Shown piece after piece: positions 26,175 to 36,176 of a stretch of 64,000 bases of DNA. The notes beneath the pieces were generated by a model, which saw only the letters and a list, made by a program, of their open reading frames with translations, did not search any database and was not told where the DNA came from. A program made the translations under genes and the position numbers. Position 1 is the first letter of the stretch. Each line of letters starts with the position of its first letter. Origin of the DNA: Bacteroidia bacterium (lineage in GTDB: Bacteria > Bacteroidota > Bacteroidia > Chitinophagales > JAUHXS01); assembly GCA_030426955.1 (NCBI GenBank), contig JAUHXS010000002.1:473829-537828 (forward strand). Reading direction: 5' to 3'.

Positions 26175-26540
26175 ATGCCAAAGACAATTAAACAATCATT
26201 AGCCTCTGACTCAAAAGGCTTTTATATCGGACATCGACTAATCCTACCTTTCAGATGTCAAGTTTTAAAGATAATTGTTGACGGACATATATTTACTGAG
26301 ATGGTTGGTAGTGATCATATTAAGTTGCAGCAAGATTCAAAGAATACATCTATATACTTTCGCTATACTGGAAAGCTAGATAATCATGTTGGAACATACA
26401 AGGTAGTTAAACTGATCGTAGCTGAGTGGGAAAGTGATCTTTGTGATATGGGTACACATATTAAGTTAGTATGTGAAATTGGTGAAAAGCACGAGGTAAC
26501 TATTCACGAGCCTAATGATGATATGTTGTTCATTGAGTAA
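26175..26540 (+). CDS. Small protein of unknown function
   Basis: A 121-residue soluble protein without a signal peptide, transmembrane segment or known motif. It starts with a basic region ([21 protein letters not shown]), has alternating hydrophobic segments such as [17 protein letters not shown] and [15 protein letters not shown], and ends in an acidic tail ([10 protein letters not shown]), which suggests a small beta-rich fold. It is followed after 20 bases by the CCA-adding enzyme gene on the same strand, so co-transcription is possible. I do not recognise the family. Confidence 0.55.
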   Translation: MPKTIKQSLASDSKGFYIGHRLILPFRCQVLKIIVDGHIFTEMVGSDHIKLQQDSKNTSIYFRYTGKLDNHVGTYKVVKLIVAEWESDLCDMGTHIKLVCEIGEKHEVTIHEPNDDMLFIE

Positions 26541-26560
26541 TACATCCGTTTTCTTGTATT

Positions 26561-28009
26561 TTGTCAAAAAACACTAATGTTTCAGTTGTTCATAATGACT
26601 TCTCTCATCTTTTAGAGGAATATCCCATATTTAAGGCTATAGCTGAAGAGGCTAATGTATTAAGGTTCAGCTCCTATATTATTGGTGGTTATGTTCGGGA
26701 TTTGATTTTAGAAAGAGAGTCAAAGGATATTGATATTGTCTGTATTGGAAGTGGTATTGATTTGGCAACCGCTGTCGCAAAAAGACTTAATCTCAAAAAA
26801 GAAGTTACTGTTTTCAAGCGATTTGGTACAGCAATGATCAATTATCAAGGATTAGAAATAGAATTTGTTGGTGCGAGAAAGGAATCTTATGATCCTTCTT
26901 CTAGAAAACCTGCAGTAGAGAACGGTACTTTTGAAGATGATTTAAATAGGCGAGATTTTACGATCAATGCTTTAGCGATTAGTCTGAATGATAAGAATGT
27001 TGGCGAGCTAATTGACAAATTTAATGGATTAAAAGATATTGAAAACAAGCGTATCGTTACGCCGTTAGAACCTGATAAAACTTTCTCAGACGATCCGTTG
27101 AGAATGATACGGGGCATTCGATTTGCCACTCAATTGGATTTCAATATTGCCGAACATACATTAGAGTCGATAAAATCAAATAGTGAAAGAATCAAAATTG
27201 TGTCGCAAGAACGTATTATCGATGAGTTGAATAAAATAGTACTATCTGCTAAACCTTCCATTGGTTTTAAACTTTTAGATGAAACTGATTTATTGATTAA
27301 GATATTTCCTGAGTTTGTTGACTTAAAAGGAGCGGAAATTATCAATGGAATTGGACATAAAGATAATTTTTATCATACTTTACAAGTCTTAGATAATGTA
27401 GCAGAAAAGAGTGATGATTTATGGTTGCGTTGGGCAGCTATTATGCATGATATTGGCAAGCCAGCTACTAAAAAGTTTGAACCCAATCATGGCTGGACAT
27501 TTCACGGACATGAGCCAGTAGGAGCCAAAATGGTGCCAAGAATTTTTAAACGGCTCAGACTACCTACCAATGATAAAATGAAGTTCGTACAAAAAATGGT
27601 GGCACTTCATCTTCGGCCTATTGCCTTGGTAAAAGATATTGTAAGTGATTCTGCCATTCGTAGATTACTTTTCGATGCTGGAGATGATATTGATCTTCTA
27701 ATGGATCTATGCGAAGCGGATATTACTTCTAAGAACGAACGTAAGGTCAAGCAATACTTGGAGAATTTTGCCAAAGTAAGAATTAAGCTGAAAGAGATTG
27801 AGGAAAAAGATCGCTTGAGGAACTGGGAACCTCCTATTTCAGGAGAGTTGATTATGAAAACTTTTAACTTAAAACCATCTCGTCAAGTTGGCGATATTAA
27901 AAAAGCAATTCGGGAAGCCATTTTAGATGGTGATATCCCAAACGAATATGAAGCGGCTTATCAGTTTATGATTGAAAAAGGAGGGGAGTTAGGACTGGTT
28001 TGTCAATAG
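26561..28009 (+). CDS. cca: CCA tRNA nucleotidyltransferase with HD domain
   Basis: The enzyme adds or repairs the CCA end of tRNAs, which matters here because the visible tRNA-Leu has no encoded CCA. It is 482 residues. The nucleotidyltransferase core has GGYVRD (42-47) and the metal-binding DID (56-58), followed by [10 protein letters not shown] (130-139) and [12 protein letters not shown] (178-189). A C-terminal HD domain carries HDIGK (296-300), so the protein is a fused nucleotidyltransferase-phosphohydrolase. The start is TTG 26561; the nearest ATG is out of frame. Confidence 0.93.
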   Translation: MSKNTNVSVVHNDFSHLLEEYPIFKAIAEEANVLRFSSYIIGGYVRDLILERESKDIDIVCIGSGIDLATAVAKRLNLKKEVTVFKRFGTAMINYQGLEIEFVGARKESYDPSSRKPAVENGTFEDDLNRRDFTINALAISLNDKNVGELIDKFNGLKDIENKRIVTPLEPDKTFSDDPLRMIRGIRFATQLDFNIAEHTLESIKSNSERIKIVSQERIIDELNKIVLSAKPSIGFKLLDETDLLIKIFPEFVDLKGAEIINGIGHKDNFYHTLQVLDNVAEKSDDLWLRWAAIMHDIGKPATKKFEPNHGWTFHGHEPVGAKMVPRIFKRLRLPTNDKMKFVQKMVALHLRPIALVKDIVSDSAIRRLLFDAGDDIDLLMDLCEADITSKNERKVKQYLENFAKVRIKLKEIEEKDRLRNWEPPISGELIMKTFNLKPSRQVGDIKKAIREAILDGDIPNEYEAAYQFMIEKGGELGLVCQ

Positions 28010-28014
28010 CTGGC

Positions 28015-28031
28015 TACATCAAGATGATGTA
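28015..28031 (+). terminator. Possible terminator after cca
   Basis: TACATCA and TGATGTA form a 7-bp stem with a three-base loop, followed by a T-rich tract (TTTATTGTTTGTC). The T run is interrupted, so confidence is low. Confidence 0.4.
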
Positions 28032-28221
28032 TTTATTGTTTGTCTTTCTGAAATGTAGTTCAATCTGCCGATTCTCCTCCTATTATTGGTTCCTTTAGGC
28101 AAGGAACAAAGAGGGTAGTGTTTTTAGAATGCGAATTTATCAATTGCTTATTTCTTGCCAGTAGTATAAAGATGATGTTACTTTAAGGATCAAAGTCAAA
28201 AAACATCAAAAGCTTTATAGC

Positions 28222-29925
28222 ATGAAAAAAGCAATTTTTCTATACTTTCTTATACTGTCTATGACCAATACTTGGGCGCAAAACACCTATATCCCAGATG
28301 ATAACTTCGAACAAGCACTGATTGATTTGGGGCTTGACGTCCTGCCATTAAATGATTCGGTACCTACTGCCAATATTGATACCCTTACACATTTGCAACT
28401 GGTAAACAAGGGTATTGTTAGCTTGGAAGGTATAGATGGTTTCAGTGATCTAAGGACTTTAATAGTAATCTTAAACCCCATAGATAGTCTAGATTTAAGT
28501 AGCAATTTGCAGCTAAATGAGTTGAACTGCATGGATAACAATTTAAAGAGTCTAGTTTTAGGACCAAACACAAATCTAACAGGTTTATGGTGTCCTTACA
28601 ATCAAATCGAGCAATTAGATGTAAGCCAAAATACTGCTTTAACTGATATTCAATGTGATCACAATTTGATCGATACACTTGATGTGAGCGTAAATATGGC
28701 TTTAAAGACGCTAATTTGTCAAGATAATCAATTAGACCATATAAACTTAGGTAACATTCCTGTCGAGAGACTTAGGTGTGAAAATAATCAGTTAACCAAT
28801 ATCGACTTAACATCTAGCATAATGCTCGTTAAGCTGCTGTGTAGTAATAACTTATTAGATAGCTTAGATGCGGGACCCAGTTTGAATCTAGATACAATTG
28901 AATGTTATAACAACCAATTAGTTAGTATTGATGTGGGTTCTAATTTGAACTTGAAATATTTGAATTGTGGTGGTAATCCTTTAACTCAAATTGATCCTAG
29001 CCAAAATGCATTACTAGAGAGTTTGATTTGCTCTTACACTCAGCTTATGGACTTAAATATTACTTCCAATGTTGCATTGACGCGGCTGGATTGCAGTAAT
29101 AATATCCTTAGGTCTTTAAATGTGCAAAACGAGAATAATACAAATTTTGTTCTTTTTGATGCTACGAACAATCATTATCTAGAATGCATACAAGTAGATA
29201 ATGTTGATTTTAGCAATGATAACTGGACTAATATAGACACTCCAGCCTTTTTTAGTGAAAACTGTCTTGATCAGATTAATTCAGCAGGGGCAGTAAGTCA
29301 GTTAATGGTATCTGATATAGCAAACAATGGCAACGCCTCTGATATTAGTGTTAGTTTTTATAAGGCAGTTGATGAATCTACTATAGATGAATATCGAGTC
29401 ATTATTGTCAGGTCGGAAGATATGGGGATGTTTGCACATGGCCATGCCGAAGCATTGCCAATGAGTAGTTATACTTCAGTATTAAAAACTGGAAGTAATT
29501 TAACTGTTGTATTAAGTGCTGATGCAAAAGACAAGGATGGTGATCTGATTGAAGAGAATGTTGCGTATAACGTTTTTATATTGTCAGTTGCCGATGGAAC
29601 AAATGCAAGCGTAAATACTCTTTCGGACCCTTCATCGGAGTTTGCTTTAACAGGAGGTGGAGGTGTCAGCCCAACAAACATTGGAGGCTTATCAGGATAC
29701 AATGACCAGTTAACTATAAGTCAATCATCTGATAATTTAAAAGTTTTATCTAAACTTGATAATTTGACTATTAGCTTAGTAAATATTCAAGGTAGAAAGT
29801 TAGCTGAATATGGTATTGAAAAAGGAATAAATAACATTCCAGTAAATAATTTATCAAAAGGAGTTTACTTTATTCTTGTAAATATTGATGACTCGTTGTT
29901 ATCTAGAAAATTTTATGTAAACTAG
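28222..29925 (+). CDS. Leucine-rich-repeat T9SS cargo protein
   Basis: A 567-residue secreted protein with a signal peptide (FLYFLILSMTNTWAQ). Residues ~65-330 contain about twelve internalin-like repeats of the form LxxLxCxxNxLxxLDxSxN (for example LTDIQCDHNLIDTLDVSVN). Residues ~345-475 form one beta domain (SVSFYKAVDESTIDEYRVIIV), and a Gly/Pro linker (GGGGVSPTNIGG) precedes a type A sorting domain of ~70 residues ending LSKGVYFILVNI and KFYVN. Surface display by T9SS is expected; binding partners are unknown. It is preceded by a ~200-base gap holding the possible cca terminator and a GGTTCCTT/AAGGAAC hairpin. Confidence 0.85.
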   Translation: MKKAIFLYFLILSMTNTWAQNTYIPDDNFEQALIDLGLDVLPLNDSVPTANIDTLTHLQLVNKGIVSLEGIDGFSDLRTLIVILNPIDSLDLSSNLQLNELNCMDNNLKSLVLGPNTNLTGLWCPYNQIEQLDVSQNTALTDIQCDHNLIDTLDVSVNMALKTLICQDNQLDHINLGNIPVERLRCENNQLTNIDLTSSIMLVKLLCSNNLLDSLDAGPSLNLDTIECYNNQLVSIDVGSNLNLKYLNCGGNPLTQIDPSQNALLESLICSYTQLMDLNITSNVALTRLDCSNNILRSLNVQNENNTNFVLFDATNNHYLECIQVDNVDFSNDNWTNIDTPAFFSENCLDQINSAGAVSQLMVSDIANNGNASDISVSFYKAVDESTIDEYRVIIVRSEDMGMFAHGHAEALPMSSYTSVLKTGSNLTVVLSADAKDKDGDLIEENVAYNVFILSVADGTNASVNTLSDPSSEFALTGGGGVSPTNIGGLSGYNDQLTISQSSDNLKVLSKLDNLTISLVNIQGRKLAEYGIEKGINNIPVNNLSKGVYFILVNIDDSLLSRKFYVN

Positions 29926-29982
29926 AAACTCCCCTTTGCACTATATCATCTGGCACTTTTATTTAACTTTGATTAAGTAAAG

Positions 29983-30906
29983 GTGCAATTTTTGTTTAAA
30001 GAAAGTAAATTCTTAATAGTTATAGCTGGGCCAACTGCAGTTGGTAAAACTGCCGCTGCTATTAAAGTAGCTCAACACTTCGATGCTGAAATCTTGTCAG
30101 CAGATTCCAGACAGTTTTACAAGGAGTTAAATATTGGCGTTGCTAGACCAAGCCCAGAAGAACTCAATACGGTAAAACATCACTTTATTGCAAGCCTATC
30201 TATCCAAGGCAATTATAGTGCTGGACAATACGAACAAGATGCATTAGAGTTATTAAATCATATTTATAAAGAAAAGGATATTGCGATTTTAGTTGGTGGT
30301 TCAGGACTTTTTATCAACGCGGTTTGTCATGGTTTTGATGAATATCCAGATATTGATTCAAGTATAAGGGAAAAGTATAACGGGATTTATGAAAAAGAGG
30401 GACTAGAATATATACAAGCACAACTAAAAGAAAAAGATCCTGAATATTTCGAACAAATTGACTTAGGCAATCCTAGGCGAATTCTGCGTGCATTGGAGAC
30501 TATTGAAGTGTCTGGCAAACCATTTTCGTCACTTCAAAATAGTAAAACAGTAAAAAGATCCTTTGAAATCATTAAGATTGGTTTGGAAATGGATCGTGAA
30601 GTACTTTATCATCGAATAAATCAGAGAGTAGATCAAATGGTTCATGATGGGCTAGTTGAAGAGGTAAAGTCTTTAATTAAATTCAAAGATTTAAATGCTT
30701 TAAATACGGTTGGCTACAAGGAGTTATTTGACCATTTTGGTGGTAAAGCAAGCTTAGAAGAAGCTATCGCAATGATAAAGCAAAACTCTAGACGATATGC
30801 CAAAAGACAATTAACTTGGTTTCGGAGAGATGAGGAGGTTAATTGGTTTAAGCCAGAATCCATAGATAGTATTATAGAATTTGTTTTAGAGAGAGTAAAA
30901 GTTTAA
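29983..30906 (+). CDS. miaA: tRNA dimethylallyltransferase
   Basis: MiaA transfers the dimethylallyl group to A37 of tRNAs that read UNN codons, the first step of ms2i6A. The product is 307 residues. The P-loop GPTAVGKT is at 16-23, followed by the DSRQFYKELNIGVARP switch region, VGGSGLFINAV and the late RRYAKRQLTWFRR motif. The start is GTG 29983 (a TTG three codons later is an alternative). It ends three bases before the convergent adhesin gene, so the 3' ends are almost back to back. Confidence 0.95.
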   Translation: MQFLFKESKFLIVIAGPTAVGKTAAAIKVAQHFDAEILSADSRQFYKELNIGVARPSPEELNTVKHHFIASLSIQGNYSAGQYEQDALELLNHIYKEKDIAILVGGSGLFINAVCHGFDEYPDIDSSIREKYNGIYEKEGLEYIQAQLKEKDPEYFEQIDLGNPRRILRALETIEVSGKPFSSLQNSKTVKRSFEIIKIGLEMDREVLYHRINQRVDQMVHDGLVEEVKSLIKFKDLNALNTVGYKELFDHFGGKASLEEAIAMIKQNSRRYAKRQLTWFRRDEEVNWFKPESIDSIIEFVLERVKV

Positions 30907-30909
30907 CAC

Positions 30910-33900
30910 TTACCGTATCAAATTAATATGTCCCTCTTTAAAAATTTCCTCATCTAGCCATGTCAAGACCTTTACCTTATAAACGTAGATGTCATTGTTT
31001 TGAAGGACACCGTTAAAGTAGCCATTCCATCCCTCCTCAATATTAGTCGTTTCAAAAAGTAACTCGCCCCATCTGTTATATATTTGAAAATATAACAACT
31101 CTCTGATTCCCCAGCCCTCTACATACACAATGTCATTTATTCCATCATTATTAGGAGAAAATGTTGTCGGTAATTCTATAAACGTTTCTGGGATGACATG
31201 AATGTCATAATAACTTGTGGCATTTGAACATTGCAACTTGTCCTCCATGAAAAGTTCATACTGGTGATCTTCCAATTTCCATGAAGTAGGATCAGAGCAA
31301 TCTAAGCAAGATAGACCATCCTCTGGCGTCCATGTAAAAATGATAAACCCATCTTGATTGTCAGCGGGAAGCCAGGCTGAATCACCAACTACAACAGAAG
31401 TATCAAAGTTGATACCAACTAGAGGGGGAACGACATAAACAAAAGCGGAATCTCTAAATTGGCAAGTATTGCTGTCTGTAACAGTTACAAAGTAAAATTT
31501 CGAATTAGGAGGAACAACAATCGGATTGTGAATCGTATCACTGTTAAAGTTATCTGGAGGAGTCCAAAGATAGCTTAATAATGGATCAAACGCTGTTACA
31601 TTCAATTGAGCAGGATCATCTGGGCAAACTGTGTCTCCAATAGCATCTACAAAAGGTAGTGGTTGGATAATAATAGTCTTTATAATAGTGTCTGTACAAC
31701 CCCATGTTGAGTTTCTTACCCCTAGCTCGATATCATATGTTCCTGGTGTTTGATAAATATGATCGAAGTTGGAGGAAGAAGTAGAAGTATTGTTATCTCC
31801 TAAATCCCAATTATATACATTAGCATTTGTTGAGGTATTGGTTAGTGTCAAAGCCTGCCCTAAGCATATGGCAGTATCTGTCTCATCATCTCTCATGAAA
31901 TCAGCGATAACTTCCCTAATGAAAATATCGGTTTCTTTAGATACTGGACAAATATCATTTTCGCCATACATGGTTAGTTTCGCAACCGTTTGTCCAAATG
32001 GAGGAACAAAAGTATAAATATGGCTTTCAGGGCTAACGTCATTGGCGAAAGTGCCATCTCCAAAGTCCCAAGAAAACCGCGTGATATCAACGGTGTCAAT
32101 GATGGTAAAAGTGATAGAGTCATCTTTGCAGATATTATTTTTGTCAATTTGGAAGTCTCCTTCAGGACCAATTACTTCTAGTGTATCATATGCTTCATCT
32201 ACACAGCCATAACTTGTATTTACGCGTAGCTTGATATGATGTGTGCCTTTATCGAATACAAAAGTTGGTGAGTTGTTGTTATAAATAAGATTATTATTGT
32301 CTAAGTCCCAAAACGAAAATGTGATTGGTGTGTTGCTGTGCGTCGTATCTGTAAAATTGACAATTTGGGGATAGCATAACACTGGTTGAGTATCAACATC
32401 TGAAAAGAAACCCGCATTGGGATAATCTTGAACCCTTACTGTCCTATTGATTGTGCTTCCGCAGCCAGTACCTACCTCCCAGTAAGAGAGTCTGGCGGTA
32501 TAAGTGCCTCCTGTATCATATGAGTGATTTGCATTTTGCAACATTGATGAATCTCCATCTCCAAAGTCCCAAATAAAGTTTAAGTGAGATCCTTGAGCAG
32601 TATAGTCACTTGCGCTAAATAAAATGTTGGCATCTTGGCAAACCTGCAGAAGAGCTGGGTTCGTGTTTATACTACTGACAGGAGTATAAATATTAATTGT
32701 TTTATACAAAATATTAGTACAACCAATCGCATTGGTAACACTTAGAGAAGTAGTAAATGATCCACTACCTGAGGTATAGATATGATTCCCAGGTGTAGGT
32801 GAAGACGAACCAGATGCATCACCAAAGTTCCAATTCCAATTCGTTATCGTTGTATCAGAAGAGCTGGAATCGCTGAATAATATAGTATCTGGGAGACAAA
32901 TAAGTTGATCGCTGATGCTATAATCAACATCCGTATTATAAACTGTAATTTCATGTGTCATGGTATCCTTACACCCATTCACATCTTCAACTACGAGAGA
33001 GATTGTTTGTAATCCTGAGGTTGGAAAAGCAAATGTTTTGTTTGAATTTTCTGTAGTTACAGGTCTTAAAGAAGGATCGCTAAAAAACCAAGTATACCCT
33101 GAATGACAGGAATTATAAACATCAATAGAGCTAGAGGCATTATATGCATAATCTTCGAAGCCACATAGCAAACTGTCTGTGGAAAAAACAGCCTTAGGAG
33201 TTCTTAAGGATAGAGTGAAAGAATCTATTGATGGTGGACATCCAGATGTTGCACTTGATGCGGTAAGTATAATTGTATAGTCCCCTTTTGATAGATAGGT
33301 ATGAGTCAGTGTAGGCAAGAGTGAGTTATTGCCGTCTCCCAAGTTCCAATCAATACTGGTTGATCCTTTACTTAAGTCTTGCAGAAAGATATCAAAACTA
33401 TCTGCACAATCATAGGTGAACTCAAAATCGGCAATAGGACCTTTAACTTCTAATAGGTTAGGTTTTGTCTCGCTAAATACACAGCCATTATAATCTACTG
33501 TAAGTGTAACATCTATCATGCCTACTTCGTCGTCAAAAACTAAGAATGGGCTACTTACATCAGCACAGTGAGATAGCAAGTCTCCACTAGAGGAGTAATG
33601 CCATCCGTCAATTAGCGTGCTATCTGATGTCAAGTTGATTAATTGGACTGTATCACCTGCACAAATACTATTAGAATCTATATCAAAATCTAGTGGTTTG
33701 GGAGCTCCGACCTCTATAAGGATCGGATATGATGTGTCTTTACAACCAGCATCATTAGTGATAATAAGCGTTACATTGTATTCTCCCTCATTGATAAAGG
33801 TATGACTATGTGGTGCATCGCTATTAAAAAGATTAGAAGACCCATCGTCATATATCCATTCCCAATCTGTTATAGGTTCGTTAGATCTGCTAGAGTCAAA

Positions 33901-35298
33901 GAATGTTACTTCTAAAGGGGCACACCCACTAGAAGTATCAGGCATAAATCTTGCCCATGGCAAATGGATAGTGTCAAACCCTATGGCAGAGGCCATACAG
34001 CCAACATTAGTTATTACATTTAAAGTTATTGCAAATATATTTTCACCTCTCTCAGAATAGGGAGAGTCAACAATATTGTAAATGTGGGTTGGGTTTTGAA
34101 TAGTTCCAGGAGGAGTATTGTCTCCAAAATCCCAATCCCATGATACAATTGTATTGGGTGATGAACCATTGAAGCTAACTGAAACTGGCTCTTCACAGCT
34201 ATATGTTGGATTAATAGTGAAGCTGACTTCCGGATCTTGAATGTTAATTATAAAAGAGGTATCATGCGAACAAAATCCATTGCTAGAAGTTGTTCTCAGT
34301 GTTACCGTCTTATTCCCTGGGGTTGAGTAAGATACCGTTGGTTGGAATTGGCTAGAAGTGGCAGGAGAGGCACCACTACCAAAGTTCCAAAGGTAATTCC
34401 CAGAAGATGATGTGTTAACTGTGTTAATGGTCGTATTTACACATGCAGATGGGGGCATAGTAAAGGAAGATGTGGGGCTGCCAATGGTGATTGTTTTGTT
34501 ATAAGCTTTCGAACATCCATTTGAATCTGTTGCCGTAAGTGTAGCGATATAATCTCCAATTGTAATGTACGTTTGAGCAGAAGGGTTGGTGCTCGTACTC
34601 ATATTTCCATTTCCCAAATTCCACTCGTAAGTAAGCGGTAGTGATGAGGTAGAAGTATTGTTGAAAGAAACTGTTAATGGACCTTGGCATGCCAGAGGTG
34701 GATTAGGATTCGTCGAGAAGTTGGTATTGGGAGGTGTAGATGTCGATATATAGCCAGGAAATATTTTAGTGACGTTACATGATGAAAAGTTAGTCGTTAG
34801 CTCAAGAGAGACGTCAAAAACATTAGGTGTTGTGTAGGTATGGTTTACATTAATGCCAGAGCCACCTGATCCATCTCCAAAAGCCCACTGGTAATTGGTT
34901 ACCGATATTGCACCTGAAGCATTGGCATTTGCTTCTATGTCTACCGCAAGGGGTACGCAGCCTTTTGTAGAAGAGTCTGAAGTCAGGGTTGGTGAAGGTT
35001 TTGCATGAACAACTATGGTGACGGTTGTTACAGAGCCACCATTCTCGTTAAACTCTACCACGTAAGTATTAGGGTTTAGAAAAGTATTAGTAGGATTAGG
35101 TAAATTAGAAAAAGAGCCATCTTTAAAATCCCAGTTGTACGTTGAGGCCCCGCCCGGTGCAGTAAAATTTACGACAAGAGGTGCGCATCCTTCTGTAATA
35201 TTAGCAGTTTGTGCGATTGATGTTTCTAGAGTGAAACAAAAGAGTGCCAGAAGCAAAAAAGGGATGATGATCTTATATAATCCTGAGAATACTGTCAC
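30910..35298 (-). CDS. Giant PKD-repeat adhesin with T9SS type B sorting domain
   Basis: A 1462-residue secreted protein starting at GTG 35298 with signal peptide FLLLALFCFTLETSIAQ. It contains about 14 PKD-like Ig domains, recognised by motifs such as YNWDFKDGS, YQWAFGDGSGG, WDWDFGDNTPPG, NWNWNFGDASG, FIWDFGDGDSS and FSWDFGDGTF, spaced by ~90 residues. The last ~90 residues (LPTTFSPNNDGINDIVYV to WNGYFNG and HINLIR) are a type B sorting domain. It is transcribed divergently from a PorP/SprF gene, the kind of partner needed for surface retention of type B cargo in SprB/SprF systems (established for family), so it is a likely adhesin or gliding-type surface protein. Confidence 0.9.
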   Translation of the reverse strand: MTVFSGLYKIIIPFLLLALFCFTLETSIAQTANITEGCAPLVVNFTAPGGASTYNWDFKDGSFSNLPNPTNTFLNPNTYVVEFNENGGSVTTVTIVVHAKPSPTLTSDSSTKGCVPLAVDIEANANASGAISVTNYQWAFGDGSGGSGINVNHTYTTPNVFDVSLELTTNFSSCNVTKIFPGYISTSTPPNTNFSTNPNPPLACQGPLTVSFNNTSTSSLPLTYEWNLGNGNMSTSTNPSAQTYITIGDYIATLTATDSNGCSKAYNKTITIGSPTSSFTMPPSACVNTTINTVNTSSSGNYLWNFGSGASPATSSQFQPTVSYSTPGNKTVTLRTTSSNGFCSHDTSFIINIQDPEVSFTINPTYSCEEPVSVSFNGSSPNTIVSWDWDFGDNTPPGTIQNPTHIYNIVDSPYSERGENIFAITLNVITNVGCMASAIGFDTIHLPWARFMPDTSSGCAPLEVTFFDSSRSNEPITDWEWIYDDGSSNLFNSDAPHSHTFINEGEYNVTLIITNDAGCKDTSYPILIEVGAPKPLDFDIDSNSICAGDTVQLINLTSDSTLIDGWHYSSSGDLLSHCADVSSPFLVFDDEVGMIDVTLTVDYNGCVFSETKPNLLEVKGPIADFEFTYDCADSFDIFLQDLSKGSTSIDWNLGDGNNSLLPTLTHTYLSKGDYTIILTASSATSGCPPSIDSFTLSLRTPKAVFSTDSLLCGFEDYAYNASSSIDVYNSCHSGYTWFFSDPSLRPVTTENSNKTFAFPTSGLQTISLVVEDVNGCKDTMTHEITVYNTDVDYSISDQLICLPDTILFSDSSSSDTTITNWNWNFGDASGSSSPTPGNHIYTSGSGSFTTSLSVTNAIGCTNILYKTINIYTPVSSINTNPALLQVCQDANILFSASDYTAQGSHLNFIWDFGDGDSSMLQNANHSYDTGGTYTARLSYWEVGTGCGSTINRTVRVQDYPNAGFFSDVDTQPVLCYPQIVNFTDTTHSNTPITFSFWDLDNNNLIYNNNSPTFVFDKGTHHIKLRVNTSYGCVDEAYDTLEVIGPEGDFQIDKNNICKDDSITFTIIDTVDITRFSWDFGDGTFANDVSPESHIYTFVPPFGQTVAKLTMYGENDICPVSKETDIFIREVIADFMRDDETDTAICLGQALTLTNTSTNANVYNWDLGDNNTSTSSSNFDHIYQTPGTYDIELGVRNSTWGCTDTIIKTIIIQPLPFVDAIGDTVCPDDPAQLNVTAFDPLLSYLWTPPDNFNSDTIHNPIVVPPNSKFYFVTVTDSNTCQFRDSAFVYVVPPLVGINFDTSVVVGDSAWLPADNQDGFIIFTWTPEDGLSCLDCSDPTSWKLEDHQYELFMEDKLQCSNATSYYDIHVIPETFIELPTTFSPNNDGINDIVYVEGWGIRELLYFQIYNRWGELLFETTNIEEGWNGYFNGVLQNNDIYVYKVKVLTWLDEEIFKEGHINLIR

Positions 35299-35344
35299 TA
35301 TTATATTGTGTAAACAAATAATGAATAATTATGTGAATTTTAAG

Positions 35345-35352
35345 CAAATGTA
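35345..35352 (-). promoter_or_regulatory. -7 promoter box of the giant adhesin gene
   Basis: Minus-strand TACATTTG, 46 bases before the GTG start. It almost abuts the plus-strand box at 35355-35362, so the two promoters overlap back to back. Confidence 0.6.
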
Positions 35353-35354
35353 AG

Positions 35355-35362
35355 TATTTTTG
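35355..35362 (+). promoter_or_regulatory. -7 promoter box of the metalloprotease operon
   Basis: TATTTTTG, 10 bases before the ATG at 35373. The predicted transcript would have a leader of only a few bases. Confidence 0.5.
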
Positions 35363-35372
35363 GCTTGAAAAA

Positions 35373-36176
35373 ATGAATAAAATATTCGCATTTAAGAAAA
35401 CATTTCCGCTTGCCTTCCTACTAGTATTAAGTGTGAAGTTTAGTATTGGTCAGACAAAAAATCGTTTGCCATGTATCGACAAAGAGTTTTCCGTTGTTGT
35501 ACATATTGTAACAGATAGTCTTGGAAATCCAGGTATTGCAGCACCAGCTATTTCTGCGGCTTTTGCAGCTTTAGATGATTACTTTGCACCTATCTGTCTT
35601 TCTTTTAAGGTGTGCGAGTTTCGATACGTCGACAACTTTAGATATAATAAACATAATCAAGACTTGCATTGGGAAGAAATGCAAACGCTATATCATGAAA
35701 AAAATAGAATAAACGTTTATTACGTAAACGAGATTATTATTCCCTCAGGAGTTGAGGGTTATGCAGGGTTGGGCCAAATTGTCAACTTAAACTCAAGTGG
35801 CATTGTATTAAAGAAAAATGCAGGGGGATACACAGGTAGCAAGACGCTTCCTCATGAAATGGGGCACTTTTTTGGATTAGAACATACATTTGAAGGAAAT
35901 GGTGTTGAGTTAGTAGATGGTTCAAACTGTGCAACGCATGGAGATAAAGTTTGCGACACTCCTGCAGACCCATTTGTTGATGGCGATAATGTTGGCGATT
36001 ATGTGAATGCAGGCTGTGAATTTATTTCTCCTAAAAAAGATGCTAATGGGGATTTTTACAATGCACTAGTTGGAAATATTATGTCGTATTACCCTGATTT
36101 TTGTGATTGTGGTTTTACAGATGGGCAGTATCAAAAAATGGCAAATACTTATCTAAGTAGTCCTAATATGTGGTAA
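35373..36176 (+). CDS. Secreted M43-like zinc metalloprotease
   Basis: A 267-residue protein with a signal peptide (AFLLVLSVKFSIGQ). The metzincin motif HEMGHFFGLEH lies at 161-171 (HExxHxxGxxH, zinc ligands His161, His165, His171) and the Met-turn is in GNIMSYYPD. Similarity in motif and order is to pappalysin/cytophagalysin-type (M43) enzymes. It has no T9SS sorting domain, so it may act in the periplasm or be associated with the outer membrane proteins encoded next to it. It is the first gene of a three-gene operon; the next ATG overlaps its TAA stop by one base. Confidence 0.82.
   Translation: MNKIFAFKKTFPLAFLLVLSVKFSIGQTKNRLPCIDKEFSVVVHIVTDSLGNPGIAAPAISAAFAALDDYFAPICLSFKVCEFRYVDNFRYNKHNQDLHWEEMQTLYHEKNRINVYYVNEIIIPSGVEGYAGLGQIVNLNSSGIVLKKNAGGYTGSKTLPHEMGHFFGLEHTFEGNGVELVDGSNCATHGDKVCDTPADPFVDGDNVGDYVNAGCEFISPKKDANGDFYNALVGNIMSYYPDFCDCGFTDGQYQKMANTYLSSPNMW

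Noticed and set aside
31769..35353. Several plus-strand reading frames inside the PKD adhesin gene
   Set aside because: Shadows of the repeated minus-strand coding sequence without signal peptide, motif or start-site support.
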